Assembly (NCBI GenBank): GCA_902536935.1
Contig: CACAZM010000010.1
Coordinates: 1-54,300 of the forward strand
Direction of reading: 5' to 3'
From: an uncultured Bacteroidota bacterium
Lineage (GTDB): Bacteria; Bacteroidota; Bacteroidia; Flavobacteriales; Flavobacteriaceae
DNA length: 54,300 nucleotides
Positions 38,711 through 47,454 of this stretch are shown here, one piece after another. The translations under genes and the position numbers were made by a program. The notes beneath the pieces were generated by a model. That model did no database searches and was not told the origin of the DNA. It saw only the letters and a program-made list of their open reading frames with translations. Position 1 is the stretch's first letter. Each line of letters opens with the position of its first letter.

Positions 38711-41700
38711 TCAGTTTACTTCTTGTTTGACCTCTTCTGCCAAGCGAGCTAGTGCTTTTTTATAGTCCGTTGGCATGACCTTGATAAAATTCTTTTTTTC
38801 TGCCTCCCAATTCCTTAGGATTGTAGTTGCTTTATTACTCGCTGTGTATTTGACATGCTTGTTGATTAGCTCTTCTAATTGGTTGAGATCATCAATAGAG
38901 GGGTCTTCTAATCCTATCATTTCCATATTAAAATTTCGTTCATCAAAAGTACCATCAGGAGAATATAAATAAGCGACTCCACCACTCATTCCAGCGGCAA
39001 AATTACGTCCAAACTCCCCGAGGATAACAGCGATACCGCCAGTCATATATTCACAACCATGATCTCCGATGCCTTCAACGACTGCCGATGCACCAGAATT
39101 GCGAACACAAAATCGCTCACCAGCAATTCCATTGATGTAGGCCTCACCACCAGTTGCCCCGTAGAGGGCAACATTACCGATGATGATGTTTTTTTCTGCT
39201 ATATAGGAAACGCCCTCAGGAATTCGGGCGACAAGTCGTGCTCCAGAAAGGCCTTTACCAAAGTAATCGTTGCAGTTTCCAATCGTTTCCAAATGGAGTC
39301 CTTTGGTGGCAAAACAACCGAAACTTTGCCCAGCAGAACCAGTAAAATGTATGGTCAAGGTGTCTTCAGGAAGACCGTCAGACCCATATTTTTTTGAGAT
39401 TTCATTGCTTAAAATCGCCCCTACACTTCGATCGGTATTGTGAATGGGAAATTCTAGGGTTTGTGGCTCTAATTTTTCAATGGCTTTATTTGCCTGAGAT
39501 ATCAGTGTGAAGTCAAGAACATTTTCTAGCTTGTGATCTTGCTTTTCAACATTTCTTTCGGGGGTTCCCTTTTCCACATCGGGCTTGTATAAAATACTCG
39601 ATAAGTCAATGCCCTTGGCCTTAAAGTGGTCAATCGCCTCGCTCATATTCAGCTTTTGGCTTTGCCCAACCATTTCATCAACTGTTCTAAATCCAAGTTG
39701 CGCCATGATACTTCTCAACTCCTCAGCGACAAAGTGCATATAATTCACAACATGCTCGGGCCTACCTTTAAAGTTTTTACGAAGTTCTGGGTCTTGAGTC
39801 GCAATTCCGACTGGGCAGGTATTTAGGTGACAAGCACGCATCATAATACACCCTGTAGCTACAAGTGGCGCAGTTGAAAAACCAAATTCTTCGGCACCGA
39901 GAAGACAAGCAATTGCCACGTCTCGACCCGTTTTCATCTGACCGTCACACTCCAATACTACCCGACCGCGCAAGTCATTTAATACAAGTGTTTGCTGTGC
40001 CTCGGCTATCCCCAGTTCCCACGGCAGCCCAGCATGCTTTAGTGAGGTGAGGGGTGATGCACCAGTTCCGCCGTCATAACCCGAAATCAAAATCACATCT
40101 GCTTTTGCTTTTGCTACACCTGCAGCAATGGTTCCAACACCAATTTCAGAAACCAACTTGACATTCACTCGAGCTTCCCGATTGGCATTTTTCAAATCGT
40201 AAATGAGTTGTGCCAAATCTTCAATGGAGTAAATATCGTGGTGTGGCGGAGGCGAAATTAAGCCAACATAAGGGGTAGAGTTACGTACAGACGCAATGTA
40301 TGGATTAACTTTTGGGCCAGGAAGTTGGCCGCCTTCACCGGGTTTTGCACCCTGCGCCATTTTAATTTGAATCTCTTGTGCATTCGCCAAGTAATGTGAG
40401 GAAACGCCAAAACGACCTGATGCAACTTGCTTGATCGCACTGTTGCGCCAGTCTCCATCTTCATCTCTTTTAAATCGTCTAGGATCTTCTCCCCCTTCAC
40501 CGGAATTGCTTTTCCCACCAATTCGATTCATCGCTTTTGCTAAGGTTTCATGAGCTTCTTCACTGATGGAACCCAGTGACATCGCACCTGTTTTAAAGCG
40601 CTTCGCAATTGCTGTCCATGGTTCTACTTCGTCGATTGGAATAGGGTCGAGGTCGGTAAAAGAAAACATGCCGCGTATGGTCATCAGTTGACGTGATTGG
40701 TCGTTGACCAACTTGGCAAACTCTTCATAGCTTTCAAACTTATTTTGTTGGGTTGCAACTTGCAACTTCGCGATAGTGGCAGGATTGAGCATATGTGCTT
40801 CTCCATTCCGCCTCCAACGGTAGCTTCCTCCAATTTCCAAATCCTGAACTTCAGCAAATTCTTCTTTGCTAAAGGCTTGGTGGTGACGAAGAGAAATTTC
40901 CTTTTCAACTTCAAACAACCCAATGCCCTCAATTCTTGTTGGCGTATTGCAAAAGAACTCATCAATGAATTTCTGATTCAACCCAAGTGCTTCAAAAATC
41001 TGAGCGCCACGATAGGAGTGAAGTGTGGAAATTCCAATCTTATTCATGATTTTGATCAACCCCTTGGCGATGGCCTTATTGAAGTTTTCAATAGCTTGTT
41101 CTGTTGTTAATGAAGCATATTTATGTGAACCCACAAGATTTTCAATAATTTCGTTGACCATATAGGGATTTATGGCGCTTGCACCATACCCAAATAGAGT
41201 AGCAAAGTGATGGGGTTCACGAGGTTCAGCAGATTCGATCACAATCCCAAATTTCGAACGCATGCCATGTTTGGCCAATCCATGATGTATTGCAGAGCAA
41301 GCCAGTAAAATTGGAATAGGAGCTTTATCACGGTTAACTCCACGATCTGACAAAATGATAATATTGGCTCCTTGAACTACATTATTCTTGACTTGGCTTA
41401 CAACACTTTCAATGGCTTGTTGCAGTCCGTTGTGTCCTTTTTCGACATCGTATAAAACAGAGACTGAGGCTGCCTGAAAATCTTGATGTTTGATAAATTT
41501 AATTTTATCTAAATCTTCATTAGAGATAATCGGATTTTGGATGCGTAATTTTTTGGCGTGAACAGGATCAACCGAAAATAAATTGTAATCACTGCCAATG
41601 GAAAGTGAGGTGTCGGTTACGATTTCTTCGCGAATCCCATCTAGTGGGGGATTGGTGACCTGCGCAAAGAGCTGCTTAAAGTAGTTGTACAACAACTGTG

Positions 41701-43219
41701 GTTTGTGGGAGAGCACAGCTAGTGGGGTATCTGTACCCATTGATCCTATAGCTTCTTTGCCTGCTGACATCATGGGAATAATCAAAGTTTTGATATCTTC
41801 CTCTGTGTATCCAAAACCTTTTAACCTTTGCCAGTACCCGGTTAATTCTTGTGCAGTCTTGTTACCGGTGTAAGGAACGTCTTTTAAAGCCAATAGATTC
41901 TCTTCCAACCATTTTTGATAAGGTTGTTTTGAGGATATAATATCTTTAATTTCTCCGTCTTCGACAATGCGCCCTTCATTCATATCTACCAGGAACATAC
42001 GACCTGGTTCCAGACGTCCGTGAGTGGCTACATTTTTCGGATCGATTTCCGTAACACCAGCTTCTGAAGACATGACTACATATCCGTCTTTGGTTACGGT
42101 GTATCTAGAGGGTCTTAAACCGTTTCGGTCGAGTAGGGCTCCAATATAATTCCCATCTGTAAATGGAATGGAAGCTGGGCCATCCCAGGGCTCCATGATA
42201 CACGAGTTAAAGGAATAAAATGCTTTCTTTGCAGGGTCCATGCTTTTGTGCTTTTCCCATGCCTCAGGAACCATCATCATCATAACTTCGGGCAACGATC
42301 GACCCGTATGGAGTAAAAGTTCAACGACCATGTCCATCGATGCAGAGTCCGACTTTCCGTTTAGAACAATAGGTAGAATGGATTGAATATCATCTCCAAA
42401 AAAGTCACTTTTCAGAAGCTCCTCACGTGCTTTCATGCGGTTGAGATTCCCGCGATAGGTATTGATTTCCCCGTTGTGACACATATAGCGAAAGGGCTGC
42501 GCCAAATCCCATGTGGGAAAGGTGTTGGTGGAAAAACGCTGATGGACTAGTGCGAGTCGTGTTACCACACGTTTATCGGTCAAATCTGTATAAAATCTTT
42601 CAATATCTTCAGGAACCAGTAGACCTTTGTAGATTAGCGTTCTCGTTGATAAACTTGGTAAATAAAAATAGCTAGCTTGTGACATTTTGGTTGCATAAAC
42701 CTTGTGTTCAGCAATTTTTCGAGCGATAAAAGTTTTTGTATTGAGTTCTTTTTCATTGAGGCTTTTTCCTTCATTTGGACGAACAAAAACTTGCTCAATG
42801 TGGGGTAGCGTGCGTCCAGCGATCTCTCCAACAATCATTTGATTTGTTGGAACCTCTCTCCATCCGATTACTTCAAGCCCTTGTTTTTTGAACTCCTCAT
42901 TGATTGTGTTTACACAAAATTGGCGTTGATTTTCTTTGGTAGGTAAAAACACCATACCCACGGAATAGGTTGTTGGATCTGGCAAATGAAAATCACAGAC
43001 TTGCTGTAGAAAGTCATGTGGAATATCGATAAGGATACCGGCCCCGTCACCTGTCTTTCCATCTGCACTAACTGCACCCCGATGTTCCAGTTTGACAAGA
43101 ATATCAAGCGCTTTGTGGATGATATCATTTGTGCGCTTACCTTCTAAACTACAAATGAATCCTGCACCACAATTGTCGTGCTCAAATTGGGGGTCATAAA
43201 GTCCTTGTTTTCTTATCAT
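38711..43219 (-). CDS. gltB: Glutamate synthase large subunit (GOGAT)
   Basis: A 1502-residue enzyme that makes two glutamates from glutamine and 2-oxoglutarate. The glutaminase domain opens with the nucleophile C17 in FEHDNCGAGF; the central and FMN-binding TIM-barrel domains follow (GEGGEDPRRF, then GYDGGTGASPLTSLKHAGLPW), a 3Fe-4S cluster lies at CIMMRACHLNTCPVG, and a C-terminal beta-helix has the GGEAYINGIAGERF repeats. I start at ATG 43219 because the nucleophile then lies at the family position near residue 17; the open frame runs 69 codons further upstream but encodes no known sequence and crosses two palindromes. gltD follows after one base. A 334-base spacer, divergent to nhaD, holds likely control sites. 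Confidence 0.97.
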   Translation of the reverse strand: MIRKQGLYDPQFEHDNCGAGFICSLEGKRTNDIIHKALDILVKLEHRGAVSADGKTGDGAGILIDIPHDFLQQVCDFHLPDPTTYSVGMVFLPTKENQRQFCVNTINEEFKKQGLEVIGWREVPTNQMIVGEIAGRTLPHIEQVFVRPNEGKSLNEKELNTKTFIARKIAEHKVYATKMSQASYFYLPSLSTRTLIYKGLLVPEDIERFYTDLTDKRVVTRLALVHQRFSTNTFPTWDLAQPFRYMCHNGEINTYRGNLNRMKAREELLKSDFFGDDIQSILPIVLNGKSDSASMDMVVELLLHTGRSLPEVMMMMVPEAWEKHKSMDPAKKAFYSFNSCIMEPWDGPASIPFTDGNYIGALLDRNGLRPSRYTVTKDGYVVMSSEAGVTEIDPKNVATHGRLEPGRMFLVDMNEGRIVEDGEIKDIISSKQPYQKWLEENLLALKDVPYTGNKTAQELTGYWQRLKGFGYTEEDIKTLIIPMMSAGKEAIGSMGTDTPLAVLSHKPQLLYNYFKQLFAQVTNPPLDGIREEIVTDTSLSIGSDYNLFSVDPVHAKKLRIQNPIISNEDLDKIKFIKHQDFQAASVSVLYDVEKGHNGLQQAIESVVSQVKNNVVQGANIIILSDRGVNRDKAPIPILLACSAIHHGLAKHGMRSKFGIVIESAEPREPHHFATLFGYGASAINPYMVNEIIENLVGSHKYASLTTEQAIENFNKAIAKGLIKIMNKIGISTLHSYRGAQIFEALGLNQKFIDEFFCNTPTRIEGIGLFEVEKEISLRHHQAFSKEEFAEVQDLEIGGSYRWRRNGEAHMLNPATIAKLQVATQQNKFESYEEFAKLVNDQSRQLMTIRGMFSFTDLDPIPIDEVEPWTAIAKRFKTGAMSLGSISEEAHETLAKAMNRIGGKSNSGEGGEDPRRFKRDEDGDWRNSAIKQVASGRFGVSSHYLANAQEIQIKMAQGAKPGEGGQLPGPKVNPYIASVRNSTPYVGLISPPPHHDIYSIEDLAQLIYDLKNANREARVNVKLVSEIGVGTIAAGVAKAKADVILISGYDGGTGASPLTSLKHAGLPWELGIAEAQQTLVLNDLRGRVVLECDGQMKTGRDVAIACLLGAEEFGFSTAPLVATGCIMMRACHLNTCPVGIATQDPELRKNFKGRPEHVVNYMHFVAEELRSIMAQLGFRTVDEMVGQSQKLNMSEAIDHFKAKGIDLSSILYKPDVEKGTPERNVEKQDHKLENVLDFTLISQANKAIEKLEPQTLEFPIHNTDRSVGAILSNEISKKYGSDGLPEDTLTIHFTGSAGQSFGCFATKGLHLETIGNCNDYFGKGLSGARLVARIPEGVSYIAEKNIIIGNVALYGATGGEAYINGIAGERFCVRNSGASAVVEGIGDHGCEYMTGGIAVILGEFGRNFAAGMSGGVAYLYSPDGTFDERNFNMEMIGLEDPSIDDLNQLEELINKHVKYTASNKATTILRNWEAEKKNFIKVMPTDYKKALARLAEEVKQEVN

Positions 43220-43257
43220 ATCATTCCAAGTATATCCATCCGTCTTTGATATTGTTT

Positions 43258-43274
43258 CAACATTACTAATGTTG
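43258..43274. promoter_or_regulatory. Operator-like palindrome near the gltB start
   Basis: CAACATTACTAATGTTG is an 8-bp perfect dyad around one base, 38 bases upstream of the gltB start codon. A minus-strand TATATTTC (43289-43282) lies just upstream and resembles a minus-7 element, so the dyad would sit about at the start of transcription, where a repressor could block it. The regulator is not known. Confidence 0.5.
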
Positions 43275-43378
43275 CAATGAAGAAATATAATATTTTTTAA
43301 GAAAAGCGAAAATAAATACTTATTTCTAACTATCTGTAGTTGATTATGTGAAATAAATAATAAATGGAAAATTCGAAA

Positions 43379-43409
43379 TTTACAACCCCTAAAATTGAGG
43401 GGTTGTAAA
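43379..43409. repeat. Perfect 12-bp inverted repeat in the gltB-nhaD spacer
   Basis: TTTACAACCCCT (43379-43390) and AGGGGTTGTAAA (43398-43409) are exact inverse copies around a seven-base AT-rich loop. No gene ends nearby, so it is not an ordinary end-of-gene terminator. As an RNA hairpin in a gltB leader it is followed by TTTCGAATTTTCC, which could make it an attenuator. Confidence 0.7.
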
Positions 43410-43503
43410 CAAAACATTAAAAACATTGATTTTTATTCCTCCAAGAAATAGGGTCTAGCTCACTAAGTTCTTTTAATTCGATTTTTCAAATCAGAGGTGA
43501 GTT

Positions 43504-43535
43504 TTTGGTTGAAAATAAACGAGGTAGTATATTTG
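43504..43535 (+). promoter_or_regulatory. Promoter of nhaD
   Basis: TTTG (43504-43507), a 20-base spacer and TATATTTG (43528-43535) form a full Bacteroidota sigma-A promoter. The ATG at 43554 is 19 bases downstream. This supports 43554 as start and rules out the open frame beginning with GTG at 43497. Confidence 0.75.
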
Positions 43536-43553
43536 GCTTCACAAAATTGTCAT

Positions 43554-44876
43554 ATGGAAACGATCATTATTATAGTATTTATACTTGGTTACCTAGCAAT
43601 CACGCTTGAGCATAACCTTCACATCGACAAACTTATTCCTGCGCTTGCCATGATGGCAATCTTATGGGCAATGATTGCCCTTGGCCATTTGGATGTGTTT
43701 GATATCGATGCGGTCAATAAACAATTATTGCCAACACATATTGAAGAAGCCCTTCTGCACCATCTCGGGAAAACAGCTGAGATTCTTGTCTTTCTTTTAG
43801 GCGCGATGACGATTGTTGAAATCATTGATTATTTTAATGGTTTTGCTACAATCAAACAGTTTATTAGAACCCGAAATAAGGTTAGCTTACTTTGGATTTT
43901 TGCCTGTTTAGCTTTTGTTCTTTCAGCGATTATTGATAATCTGACTGCTACCATTGTGCTTGTCACCATCTTACAAAAAGTAATTCACGAAAAAAACCTT
44001 CGGTTGTGGTTTGCCGGTATGATCATTGTCACTGCCAATGCTGGTGGGGCATGGTCTCCAATTGGAGATGTCACGACCACGATGCTGTGGATTGGTAAAA
44101 AAGTAACAACCCCAGAGTTAATTAAATATCTAATTGTACCTTCTTTAGTGTGTATGGTTGTACCCACTTTCATCGCAAGTCGCTACAAAATCTTTAAAGG
44201 GGAAATTGATAAAATGAAAGACAAAATCGAGTTGACGCCAAAGGGACCAACAATGTTATACTTGGGGCTCAGTGCCATTTTGTTTGTTCCTGTTTTTAAA
44301 ACGGTAACTCATTTGCCTCCTTACGTAGGGATGATGTTATCCTTAGCGGTTGTTTCTGTTTTTGCAGAGGTTTACAGTCGTTCCAAAGCTTTTGTAGAAG
44401 CCAAGTCTGACGCTGTTGATGGTGCACATCACAACCCTGTTCATGCAGCTTTGACAAAAATTGAGATGCCAAGTATTCTGTTTTTCTTAGGTATTTTGAT
44501 GGCTGTTGCTGCTCTTGAATCCCTTGGGCTGTTGTTTGGATTTGCACAAGACCTGAATTCTGCAATTCCCAACTCTGATATTGTGGTTGCAATCTTTGGA
44601 TTTATATCTGCTATAATTGATAATGTTCCTTTAGTTGCTGCAAGTATGGGAATGTTTTCAGAACCGGTTGATCATCCACTTTGGCATGCCATTGCTTTTG
44701 CTGCCGGGACAGGTGGAAGTATGATTATTTTTGGATCAGCAGCGGGTGTTGTGGCTATGGGAATGGAGAAAATCAACTTTTTCTGGTATTTAAAAAACAT
44801 TTCTTTTCTGGCACTTATTGGTTCTGTTTCTGGTTATCTAACCTTTATGTTATTTAGAGATTATATTTTGGTGTAA
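43554..44876 (+). CDS. nhaD: NhaD-type sodium/proton antiporter
   Basis: A 440-residue inner-membrane protein of the NhaD branch of the ion-transporter superfamily, exporting sodium in exchange for protons; this suits a marine cell that uses sodium-coupled symport. About 12 hydrophobic helices are seen. Two inverted-repeat cores carry the paired motifs SAIIDNLTATIV and SAIIDNVPLVAA, with an ANAGGAWSPIGDVTTTMLW segment between them that is typical for NhaD. The start fits a strong promoter ending at 43535. folC begins directly at its stop codon (TAAATG), so the two are cotranscribed. Divergent to gltB. Confidence 0.93.
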   Translation: METIIIIVFILGYLAITLEHNLHIDKLIPALAMMAILWAMIALGHLDVFDIDAVNKQLLPTHIEEALLHHLGKTAEILVFLLGAMTIVEIIDYFNGFATIKQFIRTRNKVSLLWIFACLAFVLSAIIDNLTATIVLVTILQKVIHEKNLRLWFAGMIIVTANAGGAWSPIGDVTTTMLWIGKKVTTPELIKYLIVPSLVCMVVPTFIASRYKIFKGEIDKMKDKIELTPKGPTMLYLGLSAILFVPVFKTVTHLPPYVGMMLSLAVVSVFAEVYSRSKAFVEAKSDAVDGAHHNPVHAALTKIEMPSILFFLGILMAVAALESLGLLFGFAQDLNSAIPNSDIVVAIFGFISAIIDNVPLVAASMGMFSEPVDHPLWHAIAFAAGTGGSMIIFGSAAGVVAMGMEKINFFWYLKNISFLALIGSVSGYLTFMLFRDYILV

Positions 44877-46082
44877 ATGAATTACAACCAAACCCTCGCT
44901 TGGTTGTTCAAACGCTTGCCCATGTATCAACGGGTTGGTACGCCAGCCATGCGTTTGGGATTGGATCAAATGAATCGCTTGAGTGCTGCTTTGGGAAATC
45001 CCCATCGCAGCCTTAAATGTATCCATATTGCTGGAACCAACGGCAAGGGCTCTACGGCGCATATGTTGGCTTCGGTTCTACAAACGGCTGGTTACACAGT
45101 TGGACTTTATACCTCTCCCCATTTAAAGGATTTTCGTGAGCGAATCAAAATCAATGGACAACCCATTGATAAAGAAAATGTGGTTGATTTTGTTAACCAA
45201 CATCTAGAGAAATTTGAAGCGGGGAATTATTCGTTTTTTGAAGCGACAGTTGGTATGGCGTTTTCGTCCTTTGCTAAGGCTCAGGTAGATGTCGCCATTA
45301 TTGAAGTTGGCTTGGGCGGACGGCTTGATGCCACCAATATCATAACCCCCATTTTATCTGTCATTACCCATATCAGTAAGGATCATCAACAGTTTTTAGG
45401 ACATGCGATCGAAGCCATTGCTGGAGAAAAGGCAGGGATTATCAAAGAGAAAGTGCCTATTGTACTGGGTCAGAATGAGAAAACGGTGAAAAAGGTGATC
45501 CTTGAAAAAGCCAAATCTACATCCTCAAATGTTTTTTTTGCGAATCAAACCGAATCTTATACGACCGATTTACTAGGGGATTATCAAAAGGAAAATCTTG
45601 CCACTGCTTACATGGCTATTCAAGCCCTTACAGAATTTGACATTAATGAAAATCATATTCGAGAGGGATTGCAAGCGGTTACTAAAAACACAGGTCTTCA
45701 GGGGCGATGGGAAATTTTAGAAGACTCGCCAATGGTAATTGCTGATGTTGCTCATAATGAAGCGGGAATTCGAGCTGTGATGAATCAATTGAAATCTATG
45801 ACTTATGATCAACTCCATATTGTATTTGGTATGGTAGAGGATAAGGAGTTTGATCAAATTCATCAACAACTACCCAAAGATGCGACCTATTATTTCTGTA
45901 GCCCCAAAGTTGTTCGTGCAAAGGCAGTTGATCAGTTGTTTTCGGAGGCCAGTCGTTTCGGATATAATGGTAAACCCCATGACTCGGTTTCAGACGCTTT
46001 AGAGGATGCAAAAAAGATGGCATCCCTCTCTGATATTATCCTTGTATGTGGGAGTTTATTTGTCGTTGCAGAAGTGATATAA
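44877..46082 (+). CDS. folC: Bifunctional folylpolyglutamate synthase / dihydrofolate synthase
   Basis: A 401-residue Mur-ligase-like enzyme that adds glutamate to folates and, in most bacteria, also joins glutamate to dihydropteroate. The ATP loop is IAGTNGKGSTAHML (about 49-62), with TSPHLKDFRERI, the metal-binding EVGLGGRLDATN block and VIADVAHNEAGI in the C-terminal domain. It starts right after the nhaD stop codon, a tight coupling with no obvious metabolic meaning. tRNA-Val follows 44 bases later with its own promoter. Confidence 0.95.
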   Translation: MNYNQTLAWLFKRLPMYQRVGTPAMRLGLDQMNRLSAALGNPHRSLKCIHIAGTNGKGSTAHMLASVLQTAGYTVGLYTSPHLKDFRERIKINGQPIDKENVVDFVNQHLEKFEAGNYSFFEATVGMAFSSFAKAQVDVAIIEVGLGGRLDATNIITPILSVITHISKDHQQFLGHAIEAIAGEKAGIIKEKVPIVLGQNEKTVKKVILEKAKSTSSNVFFANQTESYTTDLLGDYQKENLATAYMAIQALTEFDINENHIREGLQAVTKNTGLQGRWEILEDSPMVIADVAHNEAGIRAVMNQLKSMTYDQLHIVFGMVEDKEFDQIHQQLPKDATYYFCSPKVVRAKAVDQLFSEASRFGYNGKPHDSVSDALEDAKKMASLSDIILVCGSLFVVAEVI

Positions 46083-46087
46083 ATCCC

Positions 46088-46117
46088 TTTGATGTTCAAA
46101 AAAAGAGACTATATTTG
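46088..46117 (+). promoter_or_regulatory. Promoter of tRNA-Val
   Basis: TTTG (46088-46091), 18 bases, TATATTTG (46110-46117), ending nine bases before the tRNA. Both boxes match the Bacteroidota consensus, so this is one of the two best promoters in the window. Confidence 0.8.
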
Positions 46118-46126
46118 CAACCGCTA

Positions 46127-46201
46127 GGGCGCGTAGCTCAGTTGGTTCAGAGCACTTGGTTTACACCCAAGGGGTCAGGGGTTCGAATCCCTTCGCGCCC
46201 A
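46127..46201 (+). tRNA. tRNA-Val (TAC)
   Basis: A 75-base cloverleaf: acceptor GGGCGCG/CGCGCCC, D arm GCTC/GAGC, anticodon stem CTTGG/CCAAG around TTTACAC (anticodon TAC), and T arm AGGGG-TTCGAAT-CCCTT. The CCA end is not encoded. A consensus promoter precedes it and a hairpin terminator follows. The gene marks the left edge of the surface-glycan island. Confidence 0.97.
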
Positions 46202-46211
46202 CATTTTTTAA

Positions 46212-46238
46212 CCACAACTTCAAGTTGGGGTTTTTTTT
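46212..46238 (+). terminator. Terminator after tRNA-Val
   Basis: A short hairpin (CAACT, TCA, AGTTG, with flanking C-G pairs) followed by eight T residues, 11 bases after the tRNA. Confidence 0.75.
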
Positions 46239-46477
46239 AATAGGTATATCTCATTGGATTTTGTGCTTTTGCTTTCCAATAATGGTCTACAGACTTGATT
46301 TGATTTTGTTTGTTCCCTTCTTTACTACTACTACCTTAAATCCTAATTGAAATTTGAAGTCATTTTTATAAAGTAAATCTCGAACCTTCACATTTTTAAA
46401 CCTCAACTGCATTAAAACGCAGCTTTTCCTAACCTAAACTTATTTGATTTATTGCTAAGTTTCATCCAGTTTTGTGT
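46239..46477. other. AT-rich spacer between tRNA-Val and the glycan island
   Basis: About 240 bases with no gene I can support. The minus strand holds a 41-codon open frame (46412-46287) that I do not recognise, and no attachment-site repeat of the tRNA end was found by eye. Confidence 0.5.
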
Positions 46478-47272
46478 TCACTTGATCCTTTTCTTTAATT
46501 CAACGATATATTTGTCCATCATAGAATCGTTTATAATATCGTTTAGGTCGTAGTTATCAAAATAATCTAAACCTCTTTCTCTGTTAAATCTTGCTCTTCC
46601 ACGACTGCGTTTTTCCAAAAATTCTTCGTAACTTTTAATTGCATAATGATTTATACGTATTTGATTTGACACAGGAGTTCTATCCCAAAAACTTTTTTTA
46701 GTAATATTTCCATTAGAGTCAATATATCTACCAAAAATAACAGGTCGATGCGCCGAAAAAAACCGTAAAATCAATCTGGGGTTAAGAATAACTTTTATAT
46801 GACGATTAAGTTTGTGGTCGGGTAAAGAATGGTCTTTAAAACGCTCTATAACAAATCCTTTTTCTCTTTTTTTGGCTCCTCCGCTGCCATAAACCAACCA
46901 ATTCATTTGAACTCCTGAAAACCTACCTAGACTCTTCAAATAGTCTGATATGGTTTTGTGCTTGATCGGTACAATAAATTCATCTATATCTAAAAAACCC
47001 AAATACTTTGTATGGCGTTTATGCTTTCTCACACAGTTTGCATAAGCCTTGAGTTGCATTTTCTTTCCAGGAAAATAACAATACTCTACTAAATTAGTAT
47101 CGATATAAGGTTGCAATATTTCGCGAGTATTATCGGCACTATCGTTGTCGTAGATAAAGAACTTTTCAACACCCAACATCTTGTGGTATTCAATCCATTC
47201 TTGCAAATAGCGACCTTCGTTTTTGGCAATTGCACAAAGGGTTAGATAAAACGGATATTTCCTTTTAAACAT
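46478..47272 (-). CDS. Glycosyltransferase, GT92 / GT2-like family
   Basis: A 264-residue cytoplasmic protein. The N-terminus YLTLCAIAKNEGRYLQEWIE followed by YHKMLGVEKFFIYDNDSADN is the shared start of GT92 and the Glyco_tranf_2_4 group, with the DID acid pair in FLDIDEFIVP near residue 105 serving as DxD metal site. A late INHYAIKS(Y) with RSRGRARF matches the conserved histidine region of these proteins. I start at ATG 47272; a TTG at 47317 would overlap a promoter-like TATTTTTG element. It is the first gene of the island beside tRNA-Val and is divergent from the first Stealth gene. Donor and acceptor are unknown; a surface polysaccharide or LPS is likely. Confidence 0.82.
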   Translation of the reverse strand: MFKRKYPFYLTLCAIAKNEGRYLQEWIEYHKMLGVEKFFIYDNDSADNTREILQPYIDTNLVEYCYFPGKKMQLKAYANCVRKHKRHTKYLGFLDIDEFIVPIKHKTISDYLKSLGRFSGVQMNWLVYGSGGAKKREKGFVIERFKDHSLPDHKLNRHIKVILNPRLILRFFSAHRPVIFGRYIDSNGNITKKSFWDRTPVSNQIRINHYAIKSYEEFLEKRSRGRARFNRERGLDYFDNYDLNDIINDSMMDKYIVELKKRIK

Positions 47273-47407
47273 AAATCTCAAACCGAAATTTTGTTGTTTT
47301 TCGATAGTGTCTAACAAAAATATATTTTTTAAAGTTTAAAATACGGTTTGAGGTATAAACTTTGTCTAGAGGGTTTCCAAATAAAAAAAACACGCTTAGA
47401 TTTAACT

Positions 47408-47415
47408 TATATTTG
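47408..47415 (+). promoter_or_regulatory. Minus-7 element for the first Stealth-GT cassette
   Basis: TATATTTG matches TAnnTTTG, 39 bases before the start codon. A clear minus-33 TTTG is absent. On the other strand TATTTTTG (47322-47315) may serve the GT92-like gene, so the spacer 47273-47454 probably drives both directions. Confidence 0.5.
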
Positions 47416-47454
47416 TTTTAAGGTGTCATAACTAACTGTTGGACTACATACTTT

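Noticed and set aside
38711-43426. Extended gltB frame starting at 43426
   Set aside because: The extra 69 codons show no similarity, cross two palindromes and move the catalytic cysteine far from the N-terminus. ATG 43219 fits the family.
46127-46201. Attachment site of an integrated element at tRNA-Val
   Set aside because: No duplicate of the tRNA 3' end and no integrase gene are visible between 46202 and 51286.
46046-46240. Open frame across tRNA-Val
   Set aside because: It reads through the cloverleaf and its terminator; such frames are common artefacts over tRNA genes.
46287-46412. 41-codon minus-strand frame in the spacer after tRNA-Val
   Set aside because: Its translation looks protein-like (a VVVVKKGTNK stretch), but I recognise no family and see no start signal, so it is not supported as a gene.
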